Below, one piece after another: positions 59,371-64,000 of a DNA stretch of 64,000 nucleotides. The notes beneath the pieces are model-generated. The model made no database searches. It saw only the letters and a list, made by a program, of their open reading frames with translations, and was not told the DNA's origin. The position numbers and the translations under genes were made by a program. The stretch's first letter is position 1. Each line of letters starts with the position of its first letter. Source of the stretch: Isoetes taiwanensis (lineage: Eukaryota > Streptophyta > Lycopodiopsida > Isoetales > Isoetaceae); NCBI GenBank assembly GCA_021234155.1, contig JAJEKV010000054.1, positions 4,761,962 through 4,825,961 on the forward strand. The letters run 5' to 3'.

Positions 59371-61016
59371 TGTGACGCTCCCTGCTAAATATACGGCGCC
59401 CGGCCGTACACTCCGCAGGAAATCCCCCATCCGGTCCTTCGACCGCACGGGCCCTCCGTCTATCCCGCACTCTGGGGTCACCGTAGCGCGGGAAGGGGAC
59501 ACGAAGGTGTCTTGCGCGCCCTTCCCCTATGGGCTCCTATCACAGCGGAAGCATAAACAACGTCAGAACTAGCAATAACCGTACATCATACTACCTCGAA
59601 GGGTAGTCCATCCACATATCCACAACTGCAAAGAAGATAATCCTATGCCATAAAACATGAGAGCTCCTACCCATGGCTCCGACTCATAAGGAGGATGACT
59701 GACTGGCTAGGCCTCAAGATAGAGCAGACCGAGTCGTAACAATGGCGGGGCTGGCTATAGACAATGGCTAGGGTTGACCACTCCATCCGCCCCTCCTGTG
59801 CATACTTTGCAGATGGGCTCGATCAGGCTCTGGCATGACTCTAGCCTTCCGGATACGCAATCCCATGGCATCACCCATCGGGACTACTCCAGGTTGCATC
59901 TCCCTGGTCCGTCGAGGCAGGAAGGGTTGCATCTCCCCTTCCCGGGGTCTAGAGGTTCCACGGGCGGCTAGAGAATCGTGGCGACACACGATTCATACCG
60001 GACTGAACCCCCCAAAACAAGAGCCAAGCTGACACTTGCAATTCTTGAGAGGCAGGGCGACACCATCGCCCCAGGAGGTGTCAGACCCATGCTCGGCCCA
60101 CACGAAGTGACCGACCATAAGCCTAGCCCACTATGGGATCCCCCGTAGCCCCCACTCGGCAGGGATCCTCCCTCCGCATCGCCTCTAGCCCCGTTGTGTA
60201 GTGCTGAGTCACATCATAGCCTCCATAGCCCGGTGGGTTCCTATGCACAGGCCGCATCTAATAGGAACTAAGGGATCTAATCTAGGAGCATACTACATAT
60301 GGCTCTAGGTCTCTACCCCCCTTCCCAATACAAGAGGAGCAAACATGATCAACCATCATCACATAATCATCACATCATGAGAATAATCATAAGAACATCT
60401 TAACCTAATCATACAAATCTAACTTACAGTTAGGGTTCCTTGATTAGGGTTCAAGATGATGCATGAGGGTTCTAGGATGGCTCTACCCTAGATACAAGAT
60501 ACTAACTCATCTGGAATGTTAATTCCAGATGAACTACTATGACTACTACTCTACATACCTGCTCCTGAAGCACTCCCTCCCAATCCTGGCGTCTCCATGG
60601 TCTTCGAAGTGTTCGAGGTAGCTCCCACTCCTGCTAATGTGCTCACGCTCCGGGGGCTGCTGTGCTAGGCTATGCCACAGCAGACGGTTCTCGAAACGGA
60701 GTTTCGAGCGCGAAGAAGGTTCCCAGACTGTTGGAGCCAGAAAAGAGGCCTAGGGTTAGGGTTTAGGCCTTTATAGGTTAGGGTTCACATGTTATGCCAC
60801 GTGGCTCCAATAGGGTAAGTCCGTGTGGCAGGTGCCCAATAGGTTAAGGCCACGTGGAAGATGGTCTTAACCTAAGGTTGGCTAAGTTATATGAATAGCT
60901 TAGTCATGCCCCCTAGTGCCACAATCTATGGTATACAAGGCTATGAAGGTAGACTTGTATAGTGACGGTCCTAGTAATATATGTATTTATGGCGTATATT
61001 TCCCTGGAACGTCACA
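59371..61016 (-). repeat. 3' LTR of a Ty3/gypsy element
   Basis: In plus order it begins TGTGACGCTCCCTGC and ends GGAACGTCACA, so both ends are TG...CA with an imperfect inverted terminal match. Length 1646 bp. A polypurine tract follows at 61017. A TATA-like CTATAAAG (minus strand, near 60770) fits an LTR promoter. The five bases outside the left end are ATCCC, which should recur beyond the other LTR outside the window. Confidence 0.8.
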
Positions 61017-61031
61017 TTCTCCCCCCCTTAG
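61017..61031 (-). other. polypurine tract of the gypsy element
   Basis: Plus strand TTCTCCCCCCCTTAG; on the minus strand a purine run CTAAGGGGGGGAGAA directly before the LTR start TGTGACG. This primes plus-strand DNA synthesis. Confidence 0.8.
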
Positions 61032-61903
61032 GATAATGCTGTTCTCAGCATTACGCTAAGGTGACTAACCTACACTAATCCTGCAAAAGCACACAACAAG
61101 AATATATGAACTTAACTCTATTGAAAAGATCAACTTTTCGTTAATTACTTATTATGTAATTATAAAGCTATATTTATAAGTTATACAAATTATATAGCTA
61201 TAACAACTATTATTATAAAAGTATACACATATATTATTATTACAACAAATTTAGGAGTTCATAGTTAGTCTAAAATCTATGACTCCTATCTTCTCGTAAC
61301 GTGCTCCCTCCTTCATGCTTCCCTTCCCTGTCCTGCACAAGTAGCACATTACGTTATATCAGTTAATAAGTTTGTGGTTTTAGGGGACCACCCCCCTTAC
61401 CTACCTCCTTGAGCCGAACTACCAGCTCAAGGTTACCCTACTACCTTGCACCCGATCATGGCCCCATAAGGATTTGAGCTTAAGGAACATTTAAGATGAT
61501 CCTATCATCGCCCATGATCAAGAGCTACCTTGTACTCGGTTACCCGGTGCCGAGTACCCCTAGTGCATCATGCCCCAAGGGTTTTAAGCTAGGGAACGTC
61601 TCACGATCCCATCATCGCGCATGATCACTTTGACCTTCACCATGACCCTCCTACGGCCAGGTGTGCGTACCCCGCATCGCGGCATAGAGAGCATCCGATC
61701 GATGTCCCATCATCGCCCACCATGCCTCATTCCTCACTCACATGACCCTAATGGTCATGCGCACCTCTTGGTGCGTGTTGGCCTAGAGAATGCCTTAAAG
61801 GCGTATCCCATCATCGCGCACACGTTCCAAGATTCTGGCACATGCACTCTACTAACTAGGATACATGAGCCAGAACTTAAGGCTAACTAAGAAACATACT
61901 AGG
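61032..61903 (-). other. 3' non-coding region of the gypsy element with ~100-bp degenerate repeats
   Basis: No coding frame. Four related units carry the phrase CCATCATCGCSCA at about 61502, 61609, 61706 and 61808, i.e. every 97-107 bp. Units 1 and 2 are the most alike (CCCCAWAAGG..., TTAAGCTAGGGAACGT). Confidence 0.65.
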
Positions 61904-62254
61904 CTAACCTCCCGGCAAGTCGACGTCGATCAATTCGGAGACGACTCGCCCATCAAACTCCTTCATAAACTCTGGGTATTGCTTCTCCAAATCCTGCTTC
62001 AATACCCAGGTCGTGTCTTCCACGGGCAAGTGCTTCCACTTGACCAAATACTGGAGGAATTGAGACCACCTAGTCCTCTTGAATGACTTATCAAGAAACA
62101 ATTCAGGCACAATTTCAACTTGATCCTCCGTCATTTCCAACAAAGTTGGAGTATCCAAAACCTTTTCAGGGTTAGGATCGTGCCTTTTCAATAAACTCAC
62201 ATGGAAGACCTTAAGGTGGGCTGAGAGATCCAACTTGCAGGCTTGGGAGCCCAC
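61904..62254 (-). pseudogene. gypsy integrase C-terminus with chromodomain (chromovirus)
   Basis: Seen on the minus strand: HLKVFHVSLLKRHDPNPEKV, the end of the integrase C-terminal domain, then about 40 residues later a chromodomain-like core FLQYLVKWKHLPVEDTTW followed by a charged tail and a stop at 61904. Known: a chromodomain at the integrase C-terminus defines chromoviruses and can direct integration to marked chromatin. This segment is open for 116 codons, the best preserved coding piece of the element. Confidence 0.85.
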
Positions 62255-64000
62255 TCTTCTCCAAGATCTTGAACGGACCGGCCCACCTAGAGGCGAGCTT
62301 CTTACAATTGCCGATGCGAAGCTTCCCTTGCTTAATCTTTACTTGAGCCAAACTTTATCTCTCACAACAAAACAACTCTCGAGGAGTTTTATATCTATCT
62401 GCTAGACTCTTCAGATGTGCCCATGCTGTTTGAAGATATTCTCACACTTCTACCAAAAGCTATTGCATATATGCTGTCGTTGTTGAGAAACTTCCACCTA
62501 GGGCACTAGATTATGCCACATAACTAGGGTCAAGCATTGATAACTGTAACTGATCATGGGGGAGACATCTTCGATGACTCTTGCTTCATATTATTGTACG
62601 TAATTGACCAGGTGGATGTACTCGGCTCATTTGGATTACTTGTTTCAATCATAGTTTCTCAACGTGCTCTCCAAAATTGTGTTGGTGCGGTCCCTTTGCC
62701 GATTTGACTGCAAAAGATAAGCAAAACTCATCAACAAGTTGGTGCAGATCGTGTTGAAGAAGTCTTGCTAAGCGTCGCTAACGAACTTCGGATCTCTATT
62801 GGCGATGATCGACCTGTGCATTCCATGCGGCCTAAAAGAACTCTTATGTAGACCACACGGCTAGATCCAAAGCGGTGTATATGGTGTGGCATGGCAAGTC
62901 TGTGCCCTTTTGATAAGTTATATACCACAACCATCAAGGCTTCAAAGCTTCTTGTTGTCCTTGGAAGGCCGCTATGAAAACCATGCTGAAGACTTCCCAC
63001 TTGGCGTCTGGCACCGCCCAAGGTTCTAAAACTCCTGGAATTCGAAATTGTTCCGCCCTTGTCCGCTGGCTCCACTGACATTCTTGGATATATCTGATTA
63101 TCTGCTTCTTCATACCCGGCTAGACGTAGCTACTTCTAATGTTGAAGTAGGCCTTTATAAATTTTGCATGGCCGGAATTAGGGCTATTATGCGTGTCATG
63201 GAAGATTTTTCTTACTTCTTATACTTTGAGTACGCATAGTTGTTCTTTACTATTAAAGATTACCTTCCTTTTTAAGATATTTGAAGGTTTCTCTTTCTTA
63301 ATCCGTCCTTGCACTCTTGTAAAGACTAGCCCATATGTGCTTGAACTCCATGTTGGGGAAGATGGCTTCTTCTATCTTCTTGCCGAATTCGCTTGCCGAA
63401 GTGGAGATGGCATTGCAAATTGCTGCTTCAAAAGCTTGCCAATGAGTGGCGACGTCTTAACATCTCTATGGCTTCCCTCAATTGGGCTACATGCTCTTCC
63501 ATTGATTTGCTGTAGATCACGATGTCGTCGAAGAGAATTGATGAAGAAATCATCCAAGGAATCTTCGAAGATGTCGTTCCTCAAATGCATACAAGTTGGT
63601 GGAGCATTCCATAGACTTAGGGCATTACTATGAAATCATAGTGCCCATACCGTGTTCTGAAGGAGTCTTATAATTATCTTCCCCCTTCATCCTTATTTGC
63701 TGATTGCCCGAGCTTAAGTCGATTTTGTAGAAGAATCTTGCTTCTTGGGGCTGATCCATTATGTCGTTGCTTGTTGAGCTGCCCATGGTTGATATACATC
63801 TTTAGACTTCCATCTTGGCTGAAAGGATCCCCAAGTCGATCATCTCCTACAACTGCTTCTTGAGCTCTGCTAGCTCGGAAGTGCTGATTCTATAAAGAGC
63901 CTTGCTGATCGGCTCTGCATCCGGTGCAAGAGTGATTTCAGACTCATAGAGCAAAAGCTCTCGAATTTCATCTAGAGGTATATCATGGGACTTCTTGATT
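62255..64000 (-). pseudogene. gypsy pol remnant (RT, RNase H, integrase), runs off the window
   Basis: Seen on the minus strand in several frames. Reverse transcriptase lies at 64000-63370: ELKKQL and EMIDLGIL, INHGQLNKQ, KIDLSSGNQQIRMKGED, TRYGHYDFIVMP, ICMHLRNDIFEDSLDDFFIN-like text with the catalytic YxDD box lost, and QVHMH-like remnants. RNase H and the integrase core at about 63370-62400 are largely unreadable. The integrase end at 62340-62260 gives IGNCKKLASRWAGPFKILEK. Many stops and frameshifts. The order RT before integrase places it in Ty3/gypsy. The protease, gag and 5' LTR would lie beyond 64000. Confidence 0.75.

Overview
The window looks like nuclear DNA of a land plant with a large, transposon-rich genome. 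The evidence is a canonical plant-type histone H4 gene, several PLS-class pentatricopeptide repeat (PPR) genes and remnants, an F-box remnant, GT-AG introns, and Ty1/copia, Ty3/gypsy and LINE sequences making up most of the recognisable DNA. The style of the PPR genes (long PLS arrays, many decayed neighbours) suggests a fern or other seed-free plant. That lineage call is an inference, not something the sequence proves.

Layout. 0-9 kb: a copia integrase fragment (388-1290), a possible pair of small exons (2281-2828), and a copia element (4485-8955) with two LTRs, a tRNA-iMet-type primer site and a perfect 5-bp target duplication, but broken coding frames and almost no gag. 9-19 kb: the most gene-like stretch. 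It holds an unrecognised gene remnant, a frameshifted PPR pseudogene, a trihelix-like remnant, a coiled-coil remnant, one long open PPR gene (15733-17817) and an F-box pseudogene. 19.7-24.4 kb: a GC-rich LINE on the minus strand with a (ATTCT)n 3' tail, abutting an older L1-type LINE fragment and a gypsy integrase fragment. 28.5-29.4 kb: the histone H4 gene with TATA and octamer-like promoter signals, followed upstream by a 60-bp palindrome and a foldback element. 29.4-41.3 kb: mostly gene-poor, with two further LINE 3' ends, a PPR pseudogene and a degraded gypsy LTR. 41.4-42.4 kb: an unrecognised gene whose exons fit together and encode a probable membrane protein with a Cys-rich lumenal domain.

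44.4-57.9 kb is the most unusual part. It is a head-to-tail array of five ~2.4-2.5 kb LTRs separated by four ~290-bp non-coding internal segments, each with only a primer-binding site and a polypurine tract. A single perfect 5-bp duplication (GTCCA) brackets the whole 13.5 kb. The array therefore occupies one insertion site and has the form (LTR-internal)4-LTR. 59.4-64 kb: the 3' LTR, 3' non-coding region, chromodomain and decayed pol of a minus-strand gypsy element that runs off the window.

Functional genes are few. Histone H4 (chromatin) is secure, the long PPR gene (organelle RNA processing) is probable though it lacks a C-terminal E+/DYW region, and the membrane-protein gene at 41.4 kb is plausible but has a suspected late frameshift. 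Nothing here suggests an operon or a functional cluster. The neighbours are linked mainly by transposon history.
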